From contig CACZZO010000012.1 in assembly GCA_902785755.1 (NCBI GenBank), positions 186,001 through 250,000 on the forward strand: a stretch of 64,000 nt of DNA, in the 5' to 3' direction. Both the position numbers and the translations under genes were made by a program. The DNA is from an uncultured Bacteroidia bacterium. Its GTDB lineage: Bacteria; Bacteroidota; Bacteroidia; Bacteroidales; F082. The notes under the pieces were generated by a model. That model did not search any database. It was given only the letters and a program-made list of their open reading frames with translations, and had not been told where the DNA came from. This document shows positions 57,139 through 64,000 of this stretch, one piece after another (positions within the stretch are counted from its first letter, which is position 1; each line of letters opens with the position of its first letter).

Positions 57139-58511
57139 ATAATAACGATTCTGCTATTAAAGGGATAATTAATCTGCGTTGGGTAGTATTTATCATTGCT
57201 GTCATATTTGGTAGTGCAATTTGCTTTTCTTTGTTCTCGTTGAATATGCAACGTAAGGCGTTTGAAGAAAATAATAAGGCGATTTCCCGATTGCAAGACC
57301 ATATAGAAACAATATCTGATGCAAACTGCCAATTGATAGTTGAATTGAAACAATTAGATGTTTTGTTAACTGGAACAGATACGATTACTTCCAATAACAA
57401 GTTACAGCAAAAGATAGATTCACTTGAAAGAGTAACGTATTACTATGCTGTTTCTAATCAATTAAAAGCATTAAATGAATCAACCGTAGCACAAACTCGG
57501 ATAGATAATCAAAAGTTATATGATGATTATTTGACTCATATTAATACAATGTTGGCAGTCTTTGGAGTATTAATCGCTATTATTTCCATTTTTGTACCTT
57601 ATTTAATCAACAAAAAGACAGATGACATTATTAAAGAGCATGAGAAAAGGCTATCAGCGCATGAAAGGCATCAGGAAGAAATCAAGAATATAATACAAAA
57701 CATAGCTAATGATGCAGAAAAGTCGGCAAACAAGGCTCTGGCATATTCATTGTTTACACAAGCAACAAGAGAATATGGCAACAGAGCAATTGATTTGTAT
57801 ACCCAAGCTATTGAAATCTTTCCCACAAAAGATGCGTTTATTAATAGAGGCAATGCTTATAGTAAAAGACGCCGTTTTGACTTGGCAATTATTGATTACA
57901 ATAGTGCGTTAGAAATGGATACAGATTATGCTGATGCTTATTATAATAGGGGTAATACATACTATCGTATGCATGAATACAACAAAGCGATTTTGGATTT
58001 TAATAAGTCAATAGCATTGGATGGAAATGATGCTGAATCATACATTAGTAGAGGTGCAACGTATTTAAGAAAAGGTATGTATGAAAAAGCCATTGATGAT
58101 TTTAAAATGACTTTGGAATTAGACCCGGACTATTATGAAGCCTATTGTAATATAGGAGATGCGTTTTTCGCAAAAGGTGATTATGATAATGCCTTGGTTT
58201 ATTATACTAAGTTTATCGAAAAAAGACCTAAAGATGCGTATGCATATAACAACCGAGGTTATGTATATATAGATACTAATGAATTTGATTTAGCTCGGGC
58301 TGATTTTGATAGAGCTATAGAATTGTGTCCTGATAATCCTGAGTATTTTGATAGTCGTGCAGATTTGTTTATTGTATTGAAAGAATATGAAAAAGCGTTA
58401 GAAGACGTCAAAATAGGACTATCTTTAAAACCGAGCGAGGATTTACATGAACTTTTGATGAAGAAAAAAAAGCAATGTGAAGAAATGCTTAAAAGCAAAG
58501 AAATGAAATAA
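57135..58511 (+). CDS. Membrane-anchored TPR protein
   Basis: 458 residues from ATG 57135; an alternative start at 57126 adds three codons. Two membrane segments, NLRWVVFIIAVIFGSAICFS (about 11-30) and MLAVFGVLIAIISIFVPYLI (about 138-157), enclose a coiled-coil stretch. A second coiled coil (about 165-195) leads to six or seven TPR units (about 200-440, e.g. AYYNRGNTYYRMHEYNKAIL, AYNNRGYVYIDTNEFDLARA). It probably binds protein partners on the cytoplasmic side. Its start overlaps the stop of the Hhe remnant, so its original operon partner was an Hhe-type helicase-nuclease. AT-rich, like the rest of the island. Confidence 0.85.
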   Translation: MNNNDSAIKGIINLRWVVFIIAVIFGSAICFSLFSLNMQRKAFEENNKAISRLQDHIETISDANCQLIVELKQLDVLLTGTDTITSNNKLQQKIDSLERVTYYYAVSNQLKALNESTVAQTRIDNQKLYDDYLTHINTMLAVFGVLIAIISIFVPYLINKKTDDIIKEHEKRLSAHERHQEEIKNIIQNIANDAEKSANKALAYSLFTQATREYGNRAIDLYTQAIEIFPTKDAFINRGNAYSKRRRFDLAIIDYNSALEMDTDYADAYYNRGNTYYRMHEYNKAILDFNKSIALDGNDAESYISRGATYLRKGMYEKAIDDFKMTLELDPDYYEAYCNIGDAFFAKGDYDNALVYYTKFIEKRPKDAYAYNNRGYVYIDTNEFDLARADFDRAIELCPDNPEYFDSRADLFIVLKEYEKALEDVKIGLSLKPSEDLHELLMKKKKQCEEMLKSKEMK

Positions 58512-58559
58512 TAAAGAATTGTATGATAAAAACACCCAATCGCATTTGGCCTTTAGTTT

Positions 58560-58580
58560 GGGCGAATTTGCAATTCGTCC
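58560..58580. repeat. Short palindrome GGGCGAATT-TGC-AATTCGTCC
   Basis: Nine-base arms with one G-T wobble around TGC, in the gap between the TPR gene and the YhcG fragment. It resembles the palindrome CCGAATTTCAATTCGG at 38733 in core sequence and could be a terminator or a REP-like element. Confidence 0.45.
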
Positions 58581-58682
58581 GCAGTGAGTATAAGAATTTG
58601 TAATTGGTAAACAACAAATGAAAAATAGTAGGATAAACCAGATGCTTACCGTTTCGAGATAAAAAGACAACAAAGTAGAAAT

Positions 58683-59114
58683 ATGGAACAATCTCAAATA
58701 ACAAAGGAATATATTCAGGCAGTAAAAGCCATCAAACAAGCCATTTTGGAGAGCCGTTATAGGGCGGCTCGTTTGGTGAACAAGGAGGTGCTTGCCCTTT
58801 ATTATGCCATTGGGGGCTTTATTTCGTTGAGAAGTAGGACGGCTCAATGGGGCACCAATGCCATCGGAGTCATTTCCGAATTGTTGCAGCAAGAACTGCC
58901 AGGATTGCGCGGCTTTTCGGAAACGAACATCAAGCGAATGCGTATTTTTTACGAGGAGTGGAGAGGGCTGTTTGAAAATCGTCCGCCAGTAGCGGACGAA
59001 TTAACCGACGTGATTATCCCTATGGGTAGCAATTTTATCAACTATCGAAAAAGATCCTGGTTCACGAACTACAACGATAAACGCCAGTACTGGCATACCC
59101 GTCAAGAGTGTTGA
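58683..59114 (+). pseudogene. YhcG/DUF1016 N-terminal fragment
   Basis: From ATG 58683 about 115 codons match the DUF1016_N domain: QAVKAIKQAILESRYRAARL, LYYAIGGFISLRSR, WGTNAIGVISELLQQELPGL and FSETNIKRMRIFYEEW. After FENRPPVADELTDVIIPMGS (about 98-118) the sequence passes near 59040 into an unrelated gene end read in the wrong frame, and stops after 143 codons. The catalytic C-terminal half is missing. The gene is therefore broken by a deletion that joined it to the tail of another gene. Confidence 0.8.
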
Positions 59115-59214
59115 ACGTCATCTTTCTGAATTAAGTCGTGTAGGTATAATACATTATCAAGGGTCAAAAAAGACAGGAGGATATTACATTGCAAATCAGG
59201 ATAATAATTTGTAG
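59041..59214 (+). pseudogene. Winged-helix tail of a lost AlbA_2-type protein
   Basis: In the frame of 59041 the sequence reads TTTINASTGIPVKSVERHLS, then LSRVGIIHYQGSKKTGGYYI and stops at TAG 59214. This is the C-terminal winged helix of Schlafen/AlbA_2-type regulators. The body of that gene is gone, deleted at the junction with the YhcG fragment. Confidence 0.8.
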
Positions 59215-59222
59215 TATGTAAA

Positions 59223-59322
59223 AATGAGGGAGTAAGTGAGGGAATAAATGAGGGAATAAATGAGGGAGTAAGTGAGGGAATAAATGAGGGAGTAAATGAG
59301 GGAGTAAATGAGGGAGTAAATG
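59223..59322. repeat. 12-bp tandem repeat (AATGAGGGAGTA) encoding NEGV/SEGI units
   Basis: Eight units of AATGAGGGAGTA or variants (AGTGAGGGAATA) read in one frame as NEGVSEGINEGINEGV and so on, the linker typical of AlbA_2-type proteins, here shifted out of frame with the winged-helix tail. Read as signals, each unit offers AGGGAG four bases before an ATG. The last ATG (59320) is the start codon of pbpC. Confidence 0.8.
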
Positions 59323-61635
59323 CAACCATTCAAAAAACATAAAAAACTCAAAATAGTATTGCTGGTTTTGGTCGGCCTTTTCCTCGCCTTCCTCTGCATA
59401 CCCATACCACGTTTCGACAAGCCCTATTCCACCGTCTTGACCGCGAAGAACGGCGAATTGCTCGGCGCAAAAATCGCGGATGACGGGCAATGGCGCTTCC
59501 CCGCAACGAATGACTATTCACCGAAATACACGGCCTGCCTCTTGGAATACGAAGACCGCTGGTTTTTCCTGCACGGGGGCTTCAACCCGATTTCGTTTGT
59601 CAAGGCGTTTCGCGACAATATGAGGGCAGGGGAAGTGGTGCGCGGCGGCAGCACGATTTCGATGCAGGTGGTGCGTATGTCGCGCGACAACCCGCCCCGA
59701 ACCTACGGCGAGAAACTGCTTGAAATCATTTTGGCCATGCGGTTGGAGTTGCATTACTCCAAGCGGAGCATCCTCAACCTTTATGCCGCCAACGCGCCTT
59801 TCGGGGGCAATGTGGTGGGCATCGATGCGGCGGCGTGGCGTTATTTCCACACCACGCCCGACGAACTCTCGTGGGGCGAGGCGGCCACTTTGGCCGTACT
59901 GCCCAACGCGCCGGCACTGATTCACCCCGGACGCTCCCGCAATCGTTTGGAACAGAAACGAAACGAGTTGCTTCAACGCCTGCCACACTCGAAAGCCTTC
60001 ATTCCCAAGCGGTTCAACGTGCCGAAACTCTCCGAAGAGGATGCCGAATTGGCCATGATGGAAGACATTCCCGCGAGGCCTTTCGAGATGCCGATGTTGG
60101 CCTATCATTACCTCGCCGACCAAGAAAAACGGCACCACGGCGAACAAATCAGCTCCACGATTGACATCAACTTGCAACAAGCCGTTTTGGACATTATGAA
60201 GCACCACCACGCGGTGAATGTGATGAACAGTATCGACAATGCAGCGGTGTATGTGGTTGATTACCTGAATGATGAAATCCTTGCCTACGTCGGCAACAAC
60301 CTCGATGCCGAGGATGCCGCGATGGTCGATATGGTGAAGGCGCAACGCTCCACGGGCAGCATTTTGAAACCTTTCCTCTTCGCCGCCATGCTCGACGAGG
60401 GAACGCTTTTGCCGCAAATGGTCTTGCCCGATGTGCCGATGAACCTTTACGGCTTCACGCCGAAGAACTACAGCGGCGAATACTGGGGCGCGGTGCCCGC
60501 CGACAAAGCGCTGCAAAACTCGCTCAACGCGCCGTTTGTACACCTGTTGCGCGAGTTCGGCCAACAAAAATTCCACGCTTTGCTGAAGCAACTCCCGCTT
60601 CGTGGCATCGTATTCGACGCCGACCACTATGGCCTCTCGCTCATCGTGGGTGGCAGTGAGGTTTCGCTGTTCGACATCACCAACGCTTACGCGAAGATGG
60701 GGCGCAAACTGGCCTCGTATGTCAATGAAAACTACAATGTTAAGGTCGATGAAAAGGAATCGCCTTTTTCGGCGGAGGCCATCGCCGAGACTTTCAATGT
60801 AATGAAAGGTCTGACGCGCCCCGTGAGCCAGATAGGGTGGGGCGGTTTCGCTTCGTCGAAACAGGTGGCGTGGAAAACGGGCACCAGTTTCGGCTTCAAA
60901 GACGCTTGGGCGGTGGGCCTCACCGACCGCTACGCCGTGGGCGTGTGGGTGGGCAACTCCGACGGCGAAGGTCGCCCAGGACTGACGGGCGTGGGCGCGG
61001 CGGCACCGTTGCTGTTCGACGTGGTTTCCAAACTCAATGATAGTTACCGCTATCCCGCCAACACCTCGGAAAGCGTTGAGATTGAGGTTTGTGCGGAGTC
61101 GGGCTACCCCAAGTCGGAGTATTGCCCGAATACCAAGAAAATCCGCGCCTGCAACGTGGAAAACCATACAGGCGTGTGCCCTTATCATAAAAAGGTGTTC
61201 CTCGACGAATCGAGACAGTTCCGCGTGCTGCCCGACTGCTATCCTGTCGATCAAAAATGCTTCGAGGTGTATTACGTTTTGCCGCCCGTGATGGAGTGGT
61301 TCTACAAACGACATTCGCCGCTGTTCCGCCCGCTGCCGGCCTTCTATCCGGGCTGTGGCGCGGCGCACCCCGACGACGTGATGGCCTTCGTCTATCCCAA
61401 GAGCGACGCCAAGGTGACCATCCCCATCGGCATTCGTGGCGACCGCCAGCAGGTCATCTTTGAAATCGCGCACCGCAACCCGCAAAAGACCATCTATTGG
61501 AACCTCAACGATGAGTTTTTAGGACAAACTCGCCTCAACCATCAGATGCCCATCGATGTGGAAAAAGGCACTTATCGACTTCGTTGCGTTGATGAAGATG
61601 GGGTTGAGTTAAATCGCAGAATTATAGTGCAGTGA
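59320..61635 (+). CDS. pbpC: Penicillin-binding protein 1C (PbpC)
   Basis: 771 residues. An N-terminal membrane anchor (IVLLVLVGLFLAFLCIPI) is followed by a GT51 glycosyltransferase (about 50-230; ExxFxxHxG-like EDRWFFLHGGF, then RGGSTISMQVVRM). The transpeptidase (about 280-560) has SILK as SxxK, SLN in QNSLNAPFV and KTGTS. The C-terminal 150 residues are the BiPBP_C domain of PbpC proteins. It polymerises and cross-links peptidoglycan, and usually lies next to an alpha-2-macroglobulin gene, with which it forms a repair-and-trap pair. Its start codon is the last ATG of a 12-bp repeat array left by another gene, so its promoter and leader have been replaced or disturbed. Confidence 0.92.
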   Translation: MQPFKKHKKLKIVLLVLVGLFLAFLCIPIPRFDKPYSTVLTAKNGELLGAKIADDGQWRFPATNDYSPKYTACLLEYEDRWFFLHGGFNPISFVKAFRDNMRAGEVVRGGSTISMQVVRMSRDNPPRTYGEKLLEIILAMRLELHYSKRSILNLYAANAPFGGNVVGIDAAAWRYFHTTPDELSWGEAATLAVLPNAPALIHPGRSRNRLEQKRNELLQRLPHSKAFIPKRFNVPKLSEEDAELAMMEDIPARPFEMPMLAYHYLADQEKRHHGEQISSTIDINLQQAVLDIMKHHHAVNVMNSIDNAAVYVVDYLNDEILAYVGNNLDAEDAAMVDMVKAQRSTGSILKPFLFAAMLDEGTLLPQMVLPDVPMNLYGFTPKNYSGEYWGAVPADKALQNSLNAPFVHLLREFGQQKFHALLKQLPLRGIVFDADHYGLSLIVGGSEVSLFDITNAYAKMGRKLASYVNENYNVKVDEKESPFSAEAIAETFNVMKGLTRPVSQIGWGGFASSKQVAWKTGTSFGFKDAWAVGLTDRYAVGVWVGNSDGEGRPGLTGVGAAAPLLFDVVSKLNDSYRYPANTSESVEIEVCAESGYPKSEYCPNTKKIRACNVENHTGVCPYHKKVFLDESRQFRVLPDCYPVDQKCFEVYYVLPPVMEWFYKRHSPLFRPLPAFYPGCGAAHPDDVMAFVYPKSDAKVTIPIGIRGDRQQVIFEIAHRNPQKTIYWNLNDEFLGQTRLNHQMPIDVEKGTYRLRCVDEDGVELNRRIIVQ

Positions 61636-61667
61636 TTGCGGCCCTTCGACAGGCTCAGGGACCGCCT

Positions 61668-62189
61668 TCACCACGAATAAGCCTCCGCAGTCATCCATTT
61701 GCCTTGCGCTTTCAAAACACGCTCAATCACGTCGCGGACGGCACCCTTGCCGCCGGGCCGCTCGCTGATGAACTTGCTGATTTTCTGCGCCTCGGGCACG
61801 GCATCGGCGGGGCAGGCGGGCAGGCCTACGCATTGCATCACATTGAGGTCAGGGATGTCGTCGCCCATGAAGATGATTTCTTCCGGCTTCAGGCCTTTCG
61901 CTTCCATGTATTCGTTGAGTTTCAACACCTTGTCGGGGATTCCTGTGAACACGTCCGTCACGCCGAGGCTGTTCATCCTGACGATGGTCGAGGGGCAGAC
62001 CGCGCCCGAAATGACGGCCACGTTGTAGCCCAATTTCGAGGCCAATTGCAGGGCGTAGCCGTCTTTCACGTTGGTGGCACGCAAGGGGTGTCCGTCAAAG
62101 TCGCAAAAGACGGTGCCGTCGGTCATCACGCCGTCAAAATCAAAGATAAAGGTGGTGATTTGAGAGAAAAGGGATTCGATTCCTGTCAT
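61668..62189 (-). CDS. KdsC-like HAD phosphatase (KDO-8-phosphate phosphatase)
   Basis: 173 residues from ATG 62189; an extended frame to 62432 would overlap rsfS on the other strand and start upstream of the promoter. HAD motifs: IFDFDGVMTDG (I), VISG (II), KVLKLNEYMEAKGL (III) and IFMGDDIPDLNVM (IV), as in the subclass without a cap that works as a tetramer. It should remove phosphate from KDO-8-phosphate for lipopolysaccharide core synthesis. The gene is convergent with pbpC (33 bp apart) and divergent from rsfS. Confidence 0.87.
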   Translation of the reverse strand: MTGIESLFSQITTFIFDFDGVMTDGTVFCDFDGHPLRATNVKDGYALQLASKLGYNVAVISGAVCPSTIVRMNSLGVTDVFTGIPDKVLKLNEYMEAKGLKPEEIIFMGDDIPDLNVMQCVGLPACPADAVPEAQKISKFISERPGGKGAVRDVIERVLKAQGKWMTAEAYSW

Positions 62190-62210
62190 GGTAAGGTCGT
62201 TTTTATGCCC

Positions 62211-62218
62211 CAAAAATA
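62211..62218 (-). promoter_or_regulatory. -7 box TATTTTTG for the KdsC-like gene
   Basis: Minus-strand TATTTTTG matches TAnnTTTG, with a transcript start about 15 nt before ATG 62189. It supports the short start. Confidence 0.6.
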
Positions 62219-62259
62219 GGGAATTTTCGGCAAATACGGTTTGATAACGCAAAAATGCG

Positions 62260-62280
62260 TAAATTTGCACCCTATTTTTG
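62260..62280 (+). promoter_or_regulatory. -7 boxes TAAATTTG and TATTTTTG for rsfS
   Basis: TAAATTTG (62260-62267) and TATTTTTG (62273-62280) both match TAnnTTTG. The first gives a leader of about 12 nt before ATG 62286; the second is too close unless the message is leaderless. Confidence 0.5.
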
Positions 62281-62285
62281 AAATT

Positions 62286-62663
62286 ATGAGAGTCAGACAT
62301 CAAACGGATAACGTAGAAGAGATTGTGGCCGCAACGATTGAGGCCATGGAAGCCGTGAAAGGCAAGGACATCGTCACCCTCGATTTGAGGGAAATCACCA
62401 CCTCCGTGACGGACTATTTCGTCATCTGCCACGCGCCATCGAAGACGCAGGTGGATGCCATCGCCGACAAGGTGGAGGAATTAGTATTTAAAAAAACGCA
62501 AAACAAGCCCTACCATGTGGAGGGCCGCGACAATACGGAATGGATTTTGATAGACTTCGTTGATGTTGTCGTTCATGTGTTCTTGGAGTCGAAGCGGAGT
62601 TACTACAAATTGGAGGAACTTTGGGCCGATGCCGAGAGAATCGTGAAGGAAGCGGAAGAATAA
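62286..62663 (+). CDS. rsfS: Ribosomal silencing factor RsfS
   Basis: 125 residues from ATG 62286 (MRVRHQTDN); a TTG start further upstream overlaps the promoter. Family motifs: [27 protein letters not shown], then [15 protein letters not shown] and [14 protein letters not shown]. RsfS binds ribosomal protein L14 and keeps the subunits apart when nutrients are scarce. It lies 25 bp before ftsH, the usual Bacteroidota order, and is probably co-transcribed with it. Confidence 0.93.
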   Translation: MRVRHQTDNVEEIVAATIEAMEAVKGKDIVTLDLREITTSVTDYFVICHAPSKTQVDAIADKVEELVFKKTQNKPYHVEGRDNTEWILIDFVDVVVHVFLESKRSYYKLEELWADAERIVKEAEE

Positions 62664-62688
62664 TCTTTTCAAAATCAATTGTTTACAA

Positions 62689-64000
62689 ATGGAGAATAAA
62701 GAGACTCAAAAGACTGGCGACAACCCGAGCCAGCCTTCGCAGCCCAACCAACCGAACCAGCCCAACCAGAGACCGAATGGCAAAAGGCGGTTCAATCTGA
62801 TGTGGATTTATGCCATTTTGTTCGCCGTGCTGATTGGTATGCAATTTTTTGGCAGGGATGCTGTCACCCCGACAGAGGAAATCGACCAAGGCAAGCTCAT
62901 CGAACTTCTGAAGAAGGAGGAGGTGGGCAAGATTGAACTCGTCAATCGTGAGGATGCCGAAATCTACCTGAATCGGAAGGGCTTGGGGGGCAAATTCTCT
63001 GACGCGAAGACCGATTCGGACGGACTCACCCTCACTCCGAACTACACCTATAAAATAGGTTCGCTCGACCGTTTTGAGGAAATGGTGGAGAACGCCCAGC
63101 AGGATGTTTCTAACCCGGTGTATATCAGTAATGTAAGGCGTAGCAACTGGATGGGCAGCATCTTGGAATGGATGATTCCTTTGGCCCTGCTCGCCGTGTT
63201 CTATATCGTGCTGATTCGCGGTATGGGGCGCAGCATGGGCGGCGGTCCCGGCTCGATTTTCAACATTGGAAAATCGAGGGCGCAACTCTACGACAAGAAC
63301 ACCAATGTCAATGTCACTTTCAAGGATGTGGCGGGTTTGGAAGAAGCCAAGGTGGAGATTATGGAAGTGGTTGATTTCCTGAAGAATCCGGAGAAATACA
63401 CCAAATTGGGCGGCAAGATTCCCAAGGGCGTGCTGCTTGTTGGCCCTCCCGGAACGGGTAAGACCCTGTTGGCCAAGAGCGTAGCAGGTGAGGCCAATGT
63501 GCCTTTCTTCAGCCTTTCGGGTTCCGATTTCGTTGAGATGTTTGTCGGTGTGGGTGCTTCGCGCGTCCGCGACTTGTTCAACAATGCCAAGTCGAAATCG
63601 CCGTGCATCATTTTCATCGATGAGATTGACGCCATCGGTCGCGCCCGTGGCAAAAATGCCCTCACAGGCGGCAACGACGAGCGCGAAAGCACGCTGAACC
63701 AGTTGCTTACTGAAATGGATGGCTTCGGCACCAACTCGGGTGTCATTGTTTTGGCCGCCACCAACCGTGCCGACATTCTCGACAAGGCTTTGCTCCGTGC
63801 AGGTCGTTTCGACCGTCAAATCTATGTGGAACTGCCTGACATTGTGGGGCGTAAGGAAATCTTTGAGGTTCACATGCGCGGCCTGAAACTCGGCAACGAT
63901 GTTGATAAGGTGTTTCTGGCCAAGCAAACCCCGGGGTTCTCTGGTGCCGACATTGCCAACGTGTGCAACGAGGCCGCGTTGATGGCCGCCCGCAAAGGCA
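62689..64000 (+). CDS. ftsH: ATP-dependent zinc metalloprotease FtsH (3' end outside window)
   Basis: 437 residues are visible from ATG 62689; the protease part is beyond the right edge. A Pro/Gln/Asn-rich N-terminal tail is followed by a membrane segment ([18 protein letters not shown], about 37-54), a periplasmic domain and a second membrane segment ([15 protein letters not shown], about 159-173). The AAA module has Walker A GPPGTGKT (about 249), Walker [16 protein letters not shown] and the arginine-finger region [20 protein letters not shown]. FtsH degrades damaged membrane proteins and some regulators. It follows rsfS closely. Confidence 0.95.
   Translation, partial: MENKETQKTGDNPSQPSQPNQPNQPNQRPNGKRRFNLMWIYAILFAVLIGMQFFGRDAVTPTEEIDQGKLIELLKKEEVGKIELVNREDAEIYLNRKGLGGKFSDAKTDSDGLTLTPNYTYKIGSLDRFEEMVENAQQDVSNPVYISNVRRSNWMGSILEWMIPLALLAVFYIVLIRGMGRSMGGGPGSIFNIGKSRAQLYDKNTNVNVTFKDVAGLEEAKVEIMEVVDFLKNPEKYTKLGGKIPKGVLLVGPPGTGKTLLAKSVAGEANVPFFSLSGSDFVEMFVGVGASRVRDLFNNAKSKSPCIIFIDEIDAIGRARGKNALTGGNDERESTLNQLLTEMDGFGTNSGVIVLAATNRADILDKALLRAGRFDRQIYVELPDIVGRKEIFEVHMRGLKLGNDVDKVFLAKQTPGFSGADIANVCNEAALMAARKG

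Noticed and set aside
59223..59322. Possible CRISPR-like array
   Set aside because: Twelve-base units with no spacers; it is a coding microsatellite (NEGV units).
59518..61485. Minus-strand frame of 655 codons
   Set aside because: Shadow of pbpC, which has all the glycosyltransferase and transpeptidase motifs.
62190..62432. N-terminal extension of the KdsC-like gene to 62432
   Set aside because: It would overlap rsfS and its promoter on the other strand, and HAD motif I is expected within about 20 residues of the start.
62683..63927. Minus-strand frame of 414 codons
   Set aside because: Shadow of ftsH; the plus strand reads through Walker A, Walker B and the arginine-finger region.

Overview
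The window looks like a chromosome segment from a member of the Bacteroidales (Bacteroidota). The signs are: TAnnTTTG-type -7 promoter boxes in front of many genes and almost no Shine-Dalgarno sequences; type IX secretion (T9SS) C-terminal sorting tails; a fimbrillin-type lipoprotein; and Bacteroidota-style FtsH, RsfS, PbpC and alpha-2-macroglobulin genes. No rRNA, tRNA or CRISPR array was seen.

Layout. (1) 1-11.2 kb, minus strand: two giant secreted modular proteins in one unit. The first (5370-11201) has Kelch and beta-helix regions, a dockerin, a cohesin-like module and a T9SS tail. The second (1-5363, cut by the window edge) has three cohesin-type modules and seven InlB-like repeats. (2) 11.4-15.5 kb: a membrane-anchored AraC regulator and a coupled pair of secreted proteins. 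(3) 15.5-26.8 kb, minus strand: UvrA2-like ATPase, Fic protein, exonuclease, Schlafen/AlbA_2 protein, WYL regulator and a DUF262 (GmrSD-like) pair, that is, a defence-flavoured stretch with a duplicated exonuclease fragment. (4) 26.8-35.5 kb: transposase remnant, a four-gene operon (PncA-like lipoprotein, PfoR-like EIIC, RecX, amidohydrolase), an ATPase-nuclease cassette, YgiQ, and a toxin/antitoxin-like pair. (5) 35.6-40.9 kb: a candidate structured RNA, a small surface protein, a fimbrillin-like lipoprotein, an intracellular trypsin-like protease, a second ATPase-nuclease cassette and a truncated alcohol dehydrogenase. (6) 40.9-47.6 kb: YitT-type membrane protein and alpha-2-macroglobulin. 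(7) 47.6-59.3 kb: a visibly AT-richer island with a third ATPase-nuclease, a YhcG nuclease, a giant DUF4011-helicase-Vsr (Hhe-type) protein, remnants of a second Hhe and of other defence genes, and a membrane TPR protein. (8) 59.3-64 kb: PbpC, KdsC-like phosphatase, RsfS and FtsH (cut by the right edge).

Main themes. Several single-gene defence-like modules are each bracketed by their own short direct repeats, different in sequence for each module: 31263-32720, 39039-40463, 49216-50349, 20000-21661 and, less surely, the DUF262 pair 22868-26729. The 47.6-59.3 kb island sits between the alpha-2-macroglobulin and PbpC genes, which are usually neighbours. Inside it, the last 38 codons of a lost second Hhe gene overlap (ATGA) the start of the membrane TPR gene, which suggests that an Hhe-type helicase-nuclease once had that TPR protein as an operon partner. 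Elsewhere the genes are ordinary housekeeping genes.

Limits: everything was read by eye from the sequence. Protein-family calls rest on recognised motifs, not searches, and coordinates of short sites may be off by one or two bases.
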